Assembly (NCBI RefSeq): GCF_009728735.1
Contig: NZ_CP024636.1
Location: forward strand, 2,577,854 to 2,638,244
DNA from: Pantoea phytobeneficialis
GTDB lineage: Bacteria > Pseudomonadota > Gammaproteobacteria > Enterobacterales > Enterobacteriaceae
DNA: 60,391 bases
Direction of reading: 5' to 3'
Positions 1-9,133 of the stretch are shown piece by piece. The notes under the pieces were generated by a model. That model did not search any database and was not told the origin of the DNA. It saw only the letters and a program-made list of their open reading frames with translations. Each line of letters opens with the position of its first letter. The first letter of the stretch is position 1. Made by a program: the position numbers and the translations under genes.

Positions 1-276
1 GTGGTACCGGTGGAAAAAACGTCCGGGAGCTCAGTCAGGGGGCGTGCGCGGATGTCAAAAACAGGCCCGGCAGACGTAAGGGCGAAACTGTATATGGCGG
101 CGATCGTAGCGATCAGGTGGAATGCCCCGGCGAAGGCGCTGTACCAGAGGCTAATCGCGAAGGGCAAAGCCAGCAAGGCCGCGCTTGGAGCGGTGATGCG
201 CAAGCTGGTTCATCAGTGCTTCGGGGTGCTGAAAACGCGGATGAAGTGGGATGAAAATTACGCAGCTACCGCTTGA
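1..276 (+). CDS. IS110-family transposase, C-terminal part (truncated by window edge)
   Basis: Partial gene: the window opens inside it and only the last 91 codons are visible. The readable protein has the conserved C-terminal block of IS110/IS116/IS902 transposases (Transposase_20), with the SGSSVRGRARMSK segment, an LYMAA..A.RWN helix and the closing A.GAVMRKLVHQ motif. In this family that domain carries the catalytic serine, here probably within SGSS. The GTG at the window edge is not a true start. The stop lies only about 33 bases before the stop of the next gene, so the element's right end is very short, as in the IS110 subgroup proper. Whether the element is intact cannot be judged. Confidence 0.82.
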   Translation: MVPVEKTSGSSVRGRARMSKTGPADVRAKLYMAAIVAIRWNAPAKALYQRLIAKGKASKAALGAVMRKLVHQCFGVLKTRMKWDENYAATA

Positions 277-293
277 CGTTCAAGACGGTAGCT
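264..293. other. Hairpin at the 3' end of the IS110 element
   Basis: AGCTACCG (264-271) pairs perfectly with CGGTAGCT (286-293), and CTTGA/TCAAG extends the stem inside with one bulged base and a 3-base loop. The transposase stop codon lies inside the stem. No T-run follows, so it is not a standard intrinsic terminator; it may mark or insulate the element's right end. Confidence 0.45.
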
Positions 294-309
294 ACGGAAA
301 GTGTAAAAC

Positions 310-1413
310 TTAACCTTCACTGACCCTGTAGCGCTCCAGCCAGTGGGCATACGGTGCCGGTAGCACCCACGACGGCTCACTTTTACCCAGCGCCAGCGCA
401 GCATGATACGGCCAGTGCGGGTTTTTCAGGTGCGCACGACCAACCATCACCAGGTCCAGTTGACCTTGTTCAATGGTGGCGTTGGCGATGTGCGGCGTAT
501 CAATACCCCAGGCGGAGGCAACCGGAATGTCAGCCTCACGGCGCACACGCTCGGCGATCGGGGCCATAAACGGGCTGCCCCAGGGAATATTGGCATCCGG
601 GGTAGAGAAGCCCATGCTGACGCTCAACAGGTCCATGCCGTTGCTGCGCCAGTATTTGGTCAGGGTGAGGGCTTCCTGCATTGTCTCTTCGTCGCGGCCA
701 TCAAACTCCAGCACACCAAAACGTGCGGTCAGCGGCAGGTTTTCTGGCCACACGTCACGAACCGCATCAAAGGTTTCACGCAGGAAACGACTGCGGCCAA
801 AGGCATCGCCGCCATATTCGTCAGTGCGCTGATTGGCGTGGACTGAGAAGAAACTCTGCGCCAGATAGCCGTGGGCGAAGTGCAACTCCAGCCATTCGAA
901 ACCGGCGTCACGCGCACGTTTGGCGGCACTGACGAAATCATCGCGCACGCGTTTGATGTCATCCAGCGTCATGGCTTTTGGCACGCGCGGCAGGTTGTTA
1001 CCAAAGGCGATGGCCGATGGGGAGAGGGTTTCCCAGCCGTTGGCGTCGCTTTCCGCGATATGATCGTCACCTTCCCACGGCTTATTGGCGCTGGCTTTAC
1101 GTCCGGCATGACCAATCTGGATGCCGGGCACCGCGCCTGCGGCTTTAATCTCCCGCGCGATACGTGCCAGTTTTTCGGCCTGGGTATCGTTCCATATCCC
1201 CAAACAGGCCGGGGTGATGCGGCCTTCTGGTGATACTGCGGTGGCTTCAACAATCACCAGACCGGCTCCGCCGCGCGCCTGGCTACTGTAATGAACGTAG
1301 TGCCATTCGTTGCTCAGACCATCAATGGCGCTGTACTGGCACATTGGTGGAATCGCGATACGGTTACGCAGCGTCACGTCTTTCAGCGTGAACGGAGAAA
1401 ATAGCCCTGACAT
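310..1413 (-). CDS. NADPH-dependent flavin oxidoreductase, old yellow enzyme family (YqjM/NamA class)
   Basis: A 367-residue FMN TIM barrel of the old yellow enzyme family, which reduces activated C=C bonds of enones and related electrophiles with NAD(P)H. The N-terminal IPPMCQYSA segment has Cys25 and Tyr27, the redox-tuning residues typical of the thermophilic-like YqjM/xenobiotic reductase class. IQIGHAGRKAS and the LHFAHGYLAQSFFS segment carry the flavin and substrate-binding His residues, and the C-terminal VGRAHLKNP matches the FMN phosphate site. The C-terminus PYAHWLERYR is family-typical, so the adjacent IS110 tail has not truncated it. It is last in a three-gene minus-strand run with an MDR reductase and a VOC protein. 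The physiological substrate is unknown. Confidence 0.88.
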   Translation of the reverse strand: MSGLFSPFTLKDVTLRNRIAIPPMCQYSAIDGLSNEWHYVHYSSQARGGAGLVIVEATAVSPEGRITPACLGIWNDTQAEKLARIAREIKAAGAVPGIQIGHAGRKASANKPWEGDDHIAESDANGWETLSPSAIAFGNNLPRVPKAMTLDDIKRVRDDFVSAAKRARDAGFEWLELHFAHGYLAQSFFSVHANQRTDEYGGDAFGRSRFLRETFDAVRDVWPENLPLTARFGVLEFDGRDEETMQEALTLTKYWRSNGMDLLSVSMGFSTPDANIPWGSPFMAPIAERVRREADIPVASAWGIDTPHIANATIEQGQLDLVMVGRAHLKNPHWPYHAALALGKSEPSWVLPAPYAHWLERYRVSEG

Positions 1414-1431
1414 AACAACCTCTTAATATGG

Positions 1432-2374
1432 TTAAAGCAAAATAATCTGTTTGCCGCTGAAGTTACGATGCTGTAACGCCTGCAACTGTGCAGGTAGCTG
1501 GTCGTAAGGAAAATGCAGCAGTAACTCGCTGTGTAAGGTTCCCTGCGTGATTTGCGCCAGCATACGTTCACCTTGTTGCGTCAACGTATGCCACTGCTGC
1601 GCGTCACCATGCAGATGCAACGCGCCCAGCGCCACTTCGTGTAGCGACAACGCACGCCCGAACGGTGTGCAGGGCCACTGCTCAACCCGGCCCTGAATGC
1701 AGACCAGATGGCCGTTTGCCAGTAACAGATCGGCCAGACTGGCGGCATGTTCCGGGCTGATGGCATCAATCACGGCATAGAAGCGCGTGGCATTCTGCCG
1801 GGGATCGCTGAGCGTGTGCTTCGCTCCCAGTGCTTGCAGACGTGAAAAGTGACGTTCGCTGCTTTGCGTTGTTACTTCAAATCCGCGAGCCTGCGCCAGT
1901 TGCACCAGAAAATGCCCGACAGAACCACCGGCACCGGCAATCAACAGCGGGGCACCCGGTTGTGCAGGTACTTTCTCAATCGCCTGCCAGGCGGTAAGGG
2001 CCGGGCAAGGGAAGGCGGCAGCGGTGGCAAAATCGATGGCGTCCGGGACGCGCATCAACACCTGAGCGGCGATTGGGGTGAATTCGGCAAAACTGCCAGG
2101 ACGTTGCAGGCTTTGGTGATAAGCCACACGCGTACCAAGCCAGCGTTGATCGACCTCCGGGCCAATCGCCACCACGGTACCTGCGCCATCCACGCCGGGC
2201 ACCTTGCCGATTTGGCTGCCGAGCACCTTCCAGTCCACCGGATTGAGGCCAATCGCTGCGTTCTGTACCAGTACATCGCCGGGTGCTAAAGGGGCGGTCG
2301 TCAGATAACGATCCTGTAAATCATTCGGCGTGTTGCCGCCTTGCCATACCCAGCCGCGCCAGTCGTCAGGCAGG

Positions 2375-2388
<14 letters not shown>
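1432..2388 (-). CDS. Zinc-type alcohol dehydrogenase-like (MDR) quinone/enone reductase
   Basis: A 318-residue medium-chain dehydrogenase/reductase. An N-terminal GroES-like fold is followed by a Rossmann domain with the nucleotide motif LLIAGAGGSVGHFLVQLA near residue 150. The structural-zinc cysteine cluster is absent, which points to the quinone oxidoreductase/enoyl reductase branch rather than classical zinc alcohol dehydrogenases. The start overlaps the end of the upstream VOC gene by 14 bases and the old yellow enzyme follows 18 bases later, so the three are probably one operon. Together they suggest detoxification or breakdown of reactive carbonyl or electrophilic compounds; this is inference. 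Confidence 0.82.
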
Positions 2389-2875
<487 letters not shown>

Positions 2876-2969
2876 CTGCGTTCTCCATTTGTCGAAAAGA
2901 TCTACAGGCTACTGCGCAACAAGTATAATGAAAACAGTGATTCAGTTATGGGTTTTATAAAATTTCATT

Positions 2970-3836
2970 ATGTTCAATCCACAGTGGTTAAAATCATTCG
3001 CCATGCTGGCGGAATTAGGGAGTTTTACTGACAGCGCGGATCGGCTGGGGATTACCCAGGCGGCGGTAAGTCAGCACATCCGCCATCTGGAGCAGCAACT
3101 GGGGCCGTTGATCCTGCGCAGCAAACGCCCGCTGGAGCTGACACCCGCCGGACTGGCGCTGCTGGATTATTGTCAGGAAGTGGATCGCGCTCAGCGCCAT
3201 CTGACGCTGCGTTTAAGCGAAGAGGATCTGACCTGTGGCGAAGTCAGCCTGATTTCACCGGGCAGCATCGGTCTGCGCCTCTACCCGCTGCTGCTGGAAC
3301 TTCAGCAACAGTACCCGGATCTCAGTATTCGGCATCGTTTTGCACCGGATAGTGAGGTGATAGATGCGGTGCTGCATAACCGCTACGAAATGGGGCTGGT
3401 GACGCAAAAGCCGGATGATAAACGGCTGGTGGCGGAGAAATTCGCCGAGGAGCCGCTGGAGTTGGTGGTGCCCGCCGGGGTGAAGATCCATAGCTGGGCG
3501 GATCTGGAAACGCTGGGTTATATCGATCATCCTGATGGTCAGGCGATGGCGACGCGTTTGCTAAGCCGCCGTTTTCCCGGCAATCCGGGAGTACGGAATT
3601 TGCCGCAGCGAGGTTTCAGTAATCAGATCAGTTTGATCCTTGAACCGGTGGCGCTTGGGTTGGGGTTTGCGGTGATCCCACAATCGGCGCGGCTGGCGTT
3701 TGCCCGTCAGGATGCGATTCAGGTAGAGCGTTGCGGCGTGTCGCTGGTGGATACCATTTGGTTGATCCATCGCGCCGAATGGCCGCTGTCAGGGCGTGCG
3801 CAGCAGGCACTGCGCTGGCTGGAGGGTAAGGGGTGA
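2970..3836 (+). CDS. LysR family transcriptional regulator
   Basis: A 288-residue LysR-type regulator. The winged helix-turn-helix covers about residues 1-60 (FAMLAELGSFTDSADRLGITQAAVSQHIRHLEQQLG) and a periplasmic-binding-like effector domain follows (GEVSLISPGSIGLRLYPLLLELQQQYPDL onwards). It is transcribed divergently from the VOC-MDR-old yellow enzyme operon across 94 bases, the usual geometry for a LysR regulator of its neighbours, so it probably controls that operon in response to a substrate or product. No typical T-N11-A box stands out by eye. The 3' end runs into a family B palindromic repeat separating it from convergent qorB. Confidence 0.88.
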   Translation: MFNPQWLKSFAMLAELGSFTDSADRLGITQAAVSQHIRHLEQQLGPLILRSKRPLELTPAGLALLDYCQEVDRAQRHLTLRLSEEDLTCGEVSLISPGSIGLRLYPLLLELQQQYPDLSIRHRFAPDSEVIDAVLHNRYEMGLVTQKPDDKRLVAEKFAEEPLELVVPAGVKIHSWADLETLGYIDHPDGQAMATRLLSRRFPGNPGVRNLPQRGFSNQISLILEPVALGLGFAVIPQSARLAFARQDAIQVERCGVSLVDTIWLIHRAEWPLSGRAQQALRWLEGKG

Positions 3837-3837
3837 T

Positions 3838-3938
3838 GGCCCTCACCCTAACCCTCTCCCGCAAGCGGGAGAGGCGATGCATTGGCATATTGCACATCTC
3901 CTTCTCCCGCTTGCGGGAGAAGGCCGGGATGAGGGCAA
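3838..3938. repeat. Family B palindromic repeat cluster (two units)
   Basis: Two copies of a CTCTCCCGC/GCGGGAGA-type palindrome between convergent genes. One is CCTCTCCCGCAAGCGGGAG near 3853-3872; the other, CTTCTCCCGCTTGCGGGAG, near 3900-3920, continues into AAGGCCGGGATGAGGGCAA. Flanking CCCTCACCC and GATGAGGGC boxes are part of the unit. Related copies lie at 14341-14385 and 39744-39890. The stems could act as bidirectional transcription stops between the LysR gene and qorB. Confidence 0.8.
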
Positions 3939-3948
3939 CAGCCAGCAC

Positions 3949-4803
3949 CTATTTCGCTAACGCCGCCTTGATGACTTCCGCGTAAGCGGTGGTCGGACGC
4001 CCAATCAGCTGACTCAGGGTTTTGCTGTTATCAAACAATCCACCCTGTGCAGCACCGGCATCTGAATCCGCCAGCATCTCTGCCAGGCCGTCCGGCAAGC
4101 CCGCACCTTTCAGCGCTGCGGCGAAGTCAGCCTGCGGCAGGTTGACATAATCCACCTTCTCGCCGGACTGCTTAGCAATTTCTGCCGCGAATGCTGCCAG
4201 GGTATAGCTGTCGTCACCTGCCAGCTCATAGATTTTACCCGCCTGATCGTCACGGCTGATCACTTCCGCTGCCGCTGCCGCGTAGTCAGCACGCGCGGCC
4301 GAGGCGATGCGGCCTTCACCTACCGAACCGATAAACGCATGATGCGCCAGTGCCGGTGGGATGCTGGCAGCATAGTTTTCGGTGTACCAGCCGTTGCGCA
4401 GCAGCGCGAACGGAATGCCGGAAGCCTTGAGCTGCGCTTCGGTGGCTCTGTGCTCGACACCAAGACCCAGCGGCGTGGTATCCGCATGCAGCAGGCTGGT
4501 ATAGGCAATAAAACCCACGCCAGCCGCTTTGGCCGCGTCAATCACCGCTTTGTGCTGAGCTTCTCGCTGTCCCACTTCGCTGGAGGAAATCAGCAACAGT
4601 TTGTCGACACCGGCAAAGGCCGTTTTCAGCGTCTCTGGCTGGCTGTAATCCGCGGTACGCAGCGTCACGCCCAGCGCAGCCAGATCGGCAGCCTTCTCTG
4701 GCGAGCGAACGGCGGCAATCACTTCACTGGCCGGGACTTTTTTCAGTAACGCGTCAATCACTAAACGGCCAAGCTGACCGGTGGCACCTGTAATCGCAAT
4801 CAT
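3949..4803 (-). CDS. qorB: NAD(P)H:quinone oxidoreductase 2 (NmrA/SDR type)
   Basis: A 284-residue NmrA-like extended SDR. The N-terminus MIAITGATGQLGRLVIDALL carries the GxxGxxG dinucleotide motif. Length and sequence agree with E. coli QorB (YtfG), which reduces quinones with NADPH, and pairing with a divergent HxlR regulator reproduces the E. coli qorB-ytfH arrangement. The chosen ATG at 4803 is preceded by an AAGGAGAA ribosome-binding site; a longer reading 11 codons upstream lacks support. A nested dyad in the 101-base divergent intergenic region is the likely operator. The role is presumably defence against quinone and electrophile stress. Confidence 0.88.
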   Translation of the reverse strand: MIAITGATGQLGRLVIDALLKKVPASEVIAAVRSPEKAADLAALGVTLRTADYSQPETLKTAFAGVDKLLLISSSEVGQREAQHKAVIDAAKAAGVGFIAYTSLLHADTTPLGLGVEHRATEAQLKASGIPFALLRNGWYTENYAASIPPALAHHAFIGSVGEGRIASAARADYAAAAAEVISRDDQAGKIYELAGDDSYTLAAFAAEIAKQSGEKVDYVNLPQADFAAALKGAGLPDGLAEMLADSDAGAAQGGLFDNSKTLSQLIGRPTTAYAEVIKAALAK

Positions 4804-4850
4804 GTTGTTCTCCTTCAGTTTGAACTGGTATGCCATCAGGTTAGGAGATA

Positions 4851-4887
4851 AACTAACTTTTAGTAAGTACTTACAGATTTGTTAGTT
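4851..4887. promoter_or_regulatory. Nested dyad, candidate HxlR operator
   Basis: Perfect palindrome GTAAGTACTTAC at 4863-4874, flanked by AACTAAC (4851-4857) and GTTAGTT (4881-4887). The inner and outer dyads share a centre within half a base, midway between qorB and ytfH. HxlR-family redox regulators such as QorR and YodB bind GTAAGTA-like dyads in front of quinone reductase genes. Assignment to YtfH is inferred from position. Confidence 0.55.
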
Positions 4888-4904
4888 TGAAGGGATGACA
4901 TTAA

Positions 4905-5276
4905 ATGTCTGAAAACCTGAGTGAAAAATTTAGTCGTGGTGAGTTGCTTAACGTGAATTGCCCGTCGCGTGAGGTGCTGAAACGCATTACCAGCCGCTGG
5001 AGCGTGCTGGTGCTGCTGGCGCTACGTGAGGAAACCCTGCGTTTTAGCGAACTGCGACGCAGGATTGGTGGTGTCAGCGAACGCATGCTGGCACAGACGC
5101 TGCGCTATATGGAAGAAGATGGCTTTGTGCAACGCATTGCCTATGACGTGGTGCCGCCGCATGTGGAGTATCACCTCACGGAACTCGGACGTGAGGTGGA
5201 AGGACAGGTGATTGGTCTGGCTGACTGGCTGGAAAGCAACCTGCACCGGATTCTGGATGTGCGTGACAATGTCTGA
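4905..5276 (+). CDS. ytfH: HxlR-family transcriptional regulator YtfH
   Basis: A 123-residue single-domain winged helix regulator of the HxlR family. The N-terminal VNCPSREVLKRITSRWSVLVLLAL contains the conserved Cys that senses quinones or oxidants in this family. The recognition region RRRIGGVSERMLAQTLRYMEEDGF and wing VVPPHVEYHLTELG match E. coli YtfH closely. It is divergent from qorB and likely represses it and itself through the dyad at 4851-4887. Cys is the only visible redox centre, so a thiol-based switch is plausible but not shown. Confidence 0.87.
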   Translation: MSENLSEKFSRGELLNVNCPSREVLKRITSRWSVLVLLALREETLRFSELRRRIGGVSERMLAQTLRYMEEDGFVQRIAYDVVPPHVEYHLTELGREVEGQVIGLADWLESNLHRILDVRDNV

Positions 5277-5280
5277 TGAG

Positions 5281-5354
5281 CGTAGCGGCGCGATTTATCG
5301 CGCGGTTCCGTGCGTGGTGCCAGAAAAATCCGCGCGATAAATCGCGCCGCTACG
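5281..5354. repeat. Family A palindromic repeat, inverted pair
   Basis: A perfect 24-base inverted repeat: left arm 5281-5304 begins CGTAGCGGCGCGATTTATC and right arm 5331-5354 is its exact complement, with a 26-base centre. It sits between ytfH and the convergent dienelactone hydrolase gene and could form a strong hairpin on either strand. The same unit recurs ten more times in the window. Confidence 0.9.
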
Positions 5355-5365
5355 TGCGGAATGGG

Positions 5366-6256
5366 TTAACCGTGCAAATATTTTTCAAACCATCCTAATG
5401 TGCGGCTCCACGCCAACTCGGCTGCCGCCTTGTCGTAACGCGGTGTCGAATCATTATGGAAACCGTGGTTCACGCCGGGATAAATGTACGCCTCATACAC
5501 TTTATGATTGGCTTTCAATGCGGCTTCATAAGCCGGCCAGCCCTCATTGATACCTTTATCCAGCTCAGCGTAATGCAGCAGCAGCGGGGCCTGAATGCGC
5601 GGGACATCCTCCGCCTTCGGCTGGCGGCCATAAAACGGCACCGCGCAGGCCAGTTCCGGGAAGGCCACGGCGGCGGCGTTGGCGACCCCGCCGCCATAAC
5701 AAAAACCGGTGATGCCGACTTTGCCGGTGCCCGCTTCGTGGTGCATCAGAAAATCTACCGCCGCGAAGAAATCATTCATCAGCTTGACCGGATCGATCTT
5801 CGCCTGCATCGCTTTGCCTTCTTCATCGTTGCCCGGATAGCCCCCCACTGAACTCAGGCCATCAGGGGCCAGCGCGATATAGCCCGCTTTTGCTACGCGG
5901 CGCGCCACGTCTTCGATATAGGGGTTCAGGCCGCGGTTCTCATGCACCACCACCACCGCAGGCACTTTGCCACTGGTTTTCGCCGGACGCACCAGATAAC
6001 CGCGCACTTCGCCGTGGCCTTGTGGCGATGGATAGTGGATGTATTCGGGGACAATGTCGGGATCGGTAAATTCTACCTGCTGCGCCAGCGCATAGTTCGG
6101 GCTCATCGCGCTGAGCAGCGCCGCGCCCGTCATCCCGGCGATGGTGAACTTCGCGGCCAGCGCGATGAACTCGCGTTTGCTGATTTTGCCGTGGGCGTAG
6201 TAGTCGTAAAGCTCCAGCAGTTCCTGCGGAAAATCCTGTGCGGTAAGACGTGTCAT
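5366..6256 (-). CDS. yghX: Dienelactone hydrolase family protein (YghX type)
   Basis: A 296-residue alpha/beta hydrolase resembling E. coli YghX over its length. Residues 1-60 hold a leader of the form HGKISKREFIALAAKF followed by a hydrophobic stretch ending ALAQ. It looks like a Tat-type signal, but has KRE instead of the twin arginine, so export is uncertain. The hydrolase domain shows VVVVHENRGLNPYIEDVARR, the nucleophile motif GFCYGGG with the Cys typical of dienelactone hydrolases, and the C-terminal HGFHND with the catalytic His. An AGGAGAGG site precedes the ATG. Natural substrate unknown; dienelactone hydrolases open lactone rings in chlorocatechol breakdown. Confidence 0.85.
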   Translation of the reverse strand: MTRLTAQDFPQELLELYDYYAHGKISKREFIALAAKFTIAGMTGAALLSAMSPNYALAQQVEFTDPDIVPEYIHYPSPQGHGEVRGYLVRPAKTSGKVPAVVVVHENRGLNPYIEDVARRVAKAGYIALAPDGLSSVGGYPGNDEEGKAMQAKIDPVKLMNDFFAAVDFLMHHEAGTGKVGITGFCYGGGVANAAAVAFPELACAVPFYGRQPKAEDVPRIQAPLLLHYAELDKGINEGWPAYEAALKANHKVYEAYIYPGVNHGFHNDSTPRYDKAAAELAWSRTLGWFEKYLHG

Positions 6257-6714
6257 AACCTCTCCTTCGCTGATTAACCAGATGGTATTGCCGCTCTAAC
6301 AAAGCACAGCTTTTAACATCTGGCAAATCGCATGCCGCAGAGGGTTAACTGCATGGATGTGAATAGACGGTTTATTTTTGGCGTTTTAATTAGCGGCGAG
6401 CAGATCAGCCGCGGGTGAATTTGTACCAGAAATTAACTAATTCCCTCGTTTCGATAAATAATAAATAAAACAACACCTTCACCATGAATAACAATATTTG
6501 TCTTTAATTCAGTTGGATAGCGTTTTTGCAGCGCAATGATCATAATCAAAAAATACTGTTATAGTTTTATCAATCCTCACTGTTTATTTTTGTTCGAATC
6601 ACTTCCTTTTACAGTGGACCGCCTTTTCTTTAGCGGCCACTAAATAAATGCGTGGCGCTTTGTTTGTTAATTATAAGTAAAAACCTGGTGCAATATGCGG
6701 CAAAGAGGTAAGCA
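6257..6714. promoter_or_regulatory. 458-base AT-rich divergent regulatory region before the cytochrome bd genes
   Basis: No convincing gene lies here. The region separates divergent yghX and cioA and is AT-rich. A dyad AGTGG(a)CCGC ... GCGGCCACT at 6613-6641 could fold into a 9-bp hairpin with one bulge and a 10-base loop in the cioA leader. No clear FNR or ArcA site was found by eye. A GAGG ribosome-binding site precedes the cioA ATG. Confidence 0.45.
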
Positions 6715-8127
6715 ATGTTCGGATTAGATGCTTTTCACCTGGCAAGGATACAGTTCGCGTTTACTGTCTCCTTTCATATCATTTTCCCGGCCATCACCAT
6801 CGGTCTTGCCAGCTTTTTGGCGGTGCTGGAAGGTCTGTGGCTGAAATCCCGTAACGAAACCTATCGCGATCTCTACCATTTCTGGTCCAAAGTCTTTGCT
6901 GTCAACTTCGGTATGGGCGTGGTTTCTGGCCTGGTGATGGCGTATCAGTTTGGTACTAACTGGAGCGGCTTTTCACAGTTTGCGGGGAGCATCACCGGCC
7001 CGTTGCTGACCTATGAAGTCTTGACCGCCTTCTTCCTTGAAGCCGGTTTTCTCGGTGTGATGTTGTTCGGCTGGAACCGAGTCGGCCCGGGCCTGCACTT
7101 CTTTGCCACCTGCATGGTGGCGCTGGGCACCATCATCTCTACCTTCTGGATTCTGGCGTCCAACAGTTGGATGCATACCCCACAGGGTTACATCATTGAG
7201 AACGGTATCGTGGTGCCGCAGGATTGGTTGAAAATCGTTTTCAACCCCTCATTCCCGTATCGTTTGCTGCATATGTCGACAGCAGCGTTCCTCGCCAGCG
7301 CCTTTTTTGTCGGGGCATCAGCGGCATGGCATCTGTTGAAAGGGAATGACAACCCGGCCATTCGCAAGATGTTTTCTATGGCGCTGTGGATGGCGCTGAT
7401 CGTTTCGCCGATTCAGGCGATGATCGGTGACGCGCACGGTCTGAACACCCTTGAACATCAGCCAGCGAAAATAGCGGCGATTGAAGGACACTGGGAAAAT
7501 CCGCCAGGTGAAGCCACCCCGTTGATTTTGTTCGGTATTCCGGATATGGAGCAGGAGCGCACCAAATACGCGCTGGAAATCCCTTATCTCGGTAGCCTGA
7601 TTCTGACCCACAGCCTCGATAAACAGGTTCCGGCACTGAAGTCGTTCCCGAAAGAAGATCGGCCAAATTCCACCGTGGTGTTCTGGTCGTTCCGCGTGAT
7701 GGTGGCGCTGGGCTTGCTGATGATCACCCTTGGTGTGGTCAGCCTGTGGCTACGTTTCAAAGGCCGCCTGTATCAGTCGCGCCCATTCCTGTGGTTTGCG
7801 CTGCTAATGGGACCCTCGGGACTGCTGGCGATTCTGGCGGGCTGGTTCACCACAGAAATTGGCCGTCAGCCGTGGGTGGTGTACGGCGTGCAGCGCACTA
7901 TTGATGCGGTTTCCGCCCACGGTGACCTGCATATGAGCATCAGCCTGTTGGCGTTTATCCTCGTGTACAGCTCGGTATTCGGTGTGGGCTATGTCTACAT
8001 GATGCGTCTGATAAAGCAGGGGCCGAAAGTCGGTGAAGGTCACGATGTGAATCCGGGTGGTCCGGGTCAGAGCAACACCCCGGCACGTCCACTGTCTGCC
8101 GTATCTCATCAGGAAGGAGAACGCTAA
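6715..8127 (+). CDS. cioA: Cytochrome bd-type quinol oxidase subunit I (cyanide-insensitive, short Q-loop type)
   Basis: A 470-residue multi-helix membrane protein and the haem-bearing subunit of a bd-type terminal oxidase, which oxidises quinol and reduces O2 to water in the inner membrane. His21 in [12 protein letters not shown] corresponds to the haem b595 axial ligand, [12 protein letters not shown] supplies the second conserved His, and [11 protein letters not shown] is the GRQPW signature after the quinol loop. The protein is shorter than CydA (about 520 residues), consistent with the short Q-loop CioA branch known from Pseudomonas for cyanide tolerance. Its stop abuts the ATG of the next subunit. 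Confidence 0.92.
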   Translation: MFGLDAFHLARIQFAFTVSFHIIFPAITIGLASFLAVLEGLWLKSRNETYRDLYHFWSKVFAVNFGMGVVSGLVMAYQFGTNWSGFSQFAGSITGPLLTYEVLTAFFLEAGFLGVMLFGWNRVGPGLHFFATCMVALGTIISTFWILASNSWMHTPQGYIIENGIVVPQDWLKIVFNPSFPYRLLHMSTAAFLASAFFVGASAAWHLLKGNDNPAIRKMFSMALWMALIVSPIQAMIGDAHGLNTLEHQPAKIAAIEGHWENPPGEATPLILFGIPDMEQERTKYALEIPYLGSLILTHSLDKQVPALKSFPKEDRPNSTVVFWSFRVMVALGLLMITLGVVSLWLRFKGRLYQSRPFLWFALLMGPSGLLAILAGWFTTEIGRQPWVVYGVQRTIDAVSAHGDLHMSISLLAFILVYSSVFGVGYVYMMRLIKQGPKVGEGHDVNPGGPGQSNTPARPLSAVSHQEGER

Positions 8128-9132
8128 ATGATCGATTTTTCAATTATCTGGTTTGCGATCATCGTCTTCGCCATCCTGATGTATATCGTGATGGATGGCT
8201 TTGATCTCGGTATCGGTTTGCTGTTCCCGTTCAACAAAGATGCGGTTGAACGCGACATGATGGTCAATACCGTGGCCCCGGTCTGGGACGGCAACGAAAC
8301 CTGGTTGATCCTCGGCGGTGCCGGGCTGTACGGGGCCTTCCCGCTGGCCTACTCGGTGATTGCCGACGCGTTAACCATCCCGCTGACGGTGATGCTGATT
8401 GGCCTGATTTTCCGTGGCGTGGCGTTCGAATTCCGCTTCAAAGCAACCGAATCACACCGTCCTTTCTGGGACAAAGCCTTTATCGGCGGTTCGATTCTCG
8501 CCACCTTCAGCCAGGGCGTATCTGTCGGTGCCATCATCAACGGCTTTCCGGTCAGTGGCCGTACCTTCGCGGGTGGCCCCCTGGACTGGCTGGCACCGTT
8601 CCCGCTGTTCTGCGGTGTTGGTCTGGTGGTGGCGTATGCGTTGCTTGGCTGTACCTGGCTGATTATGAAAACCGAGCACGACCTGCATCGTAAGATGTCA
8701 GCGCTGGCAACACCGCTGGTAATCGCCTTACTGGTGATTGTCGGCATTATTAGCCTGTGGACGCCGTTCAGCCATCAAGCCATTGCACAACGCTGGTTCA
8801 GCCTGCCAAATCTGTTCTGGTTCCTGCCGGTTCCGGTATTGGTGCTGGTGTGTGCATGGGGCATTGTGCGGGGCATCAAACGCGAAGCACACTACAGTCC
8901 GTTCCTGCTGACGTTGCTGCTTATTTTCCTCGGCTTTTCCGGCCTGGGGATAAGCGTGTGGCCCTATATCATTCCGCCTTCCATCACCCTGTGGCAGGCA
9001 GCATCTCCGGCGATCAGCCAGGCATTTATGCTGGTGGGGGGGCTGCTGATTATCCCGGTGATCCTGATGTATACCTTCTGGAGCTACTACGTGTTCCGGG
9101 GAAAAGTGAAAGCCAACGAAGGATATCATTGA
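8128..9132 (+). CDS. cioB: Cytochrome bd-type quinol oxidase subunit II
   Basis: A 334-residue integral membrane protein of the CydB family, partner of subunit I. The N-terminus IIVFAILMYIVMDGFDLGIGLLFPF and the block NTVAPVWDGNETWLILGGAGLYGAFPLAYS are the family signature, followed by about eight hydrophobic helices. It carries no haem in known enzymes but is needed for assembly. Translation is probably coupled: ATG directly follows the cioA stop, and a GGAGAA site lies at the end of cioA. One base separates it from a small third subunit gene, making a cioA-cioB-DUF2474 operon. Confidence 0.92.
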   Translation: MIDFSIIWFAIIVFAILMYIVMDGFDLGIGLLFPFNKDAVERDMMVNTVAPVWDGNETWLILGGAGLYGAFPLAYSVIADALTIPLTVMLIGLIFRGVAFEFRFKATESHRPFWDKAFIGGSILATFSQGVSVGAIINGFPVSGRTFAGGPLDWLAPFPLFCGVGLVVAYALLGCTWLIMKTEHDLHRKMSALATPLVIALLVIVGIISLWTPFSHQAIAQRWFSLPNLFWFLPVPVLVLVCAWGIVRGIKREAHYSPFLLTLLLIFLGFSGLGISVWPYIIPPSITLWQAASPAISQAFMLVGGLLIIPVILMYTFWSYYVFRGKVKANEGYH

Positions 9133-9133
9133 T

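Noticed and set aside
403..846. 147-codon open frame antisense to the old yellow enzyme gene
   Set aside because: Lies wholly inside a well-recognised gene; composition looks like a complementary-frame shadow and has no family motif.
5281..5354. CRISPR-like interpretation of the recurring palindromes
   Set aside because: Copies are scattered singly or in pairs without regular spacers, and no cas gene is present.
6353..6680. Short frames in the cioA upstream region, including a 10-codon frame near 6649
   Set aside because: No ribosome-binding sites and no conserved sequence; chance frames in AT-rich DNA.
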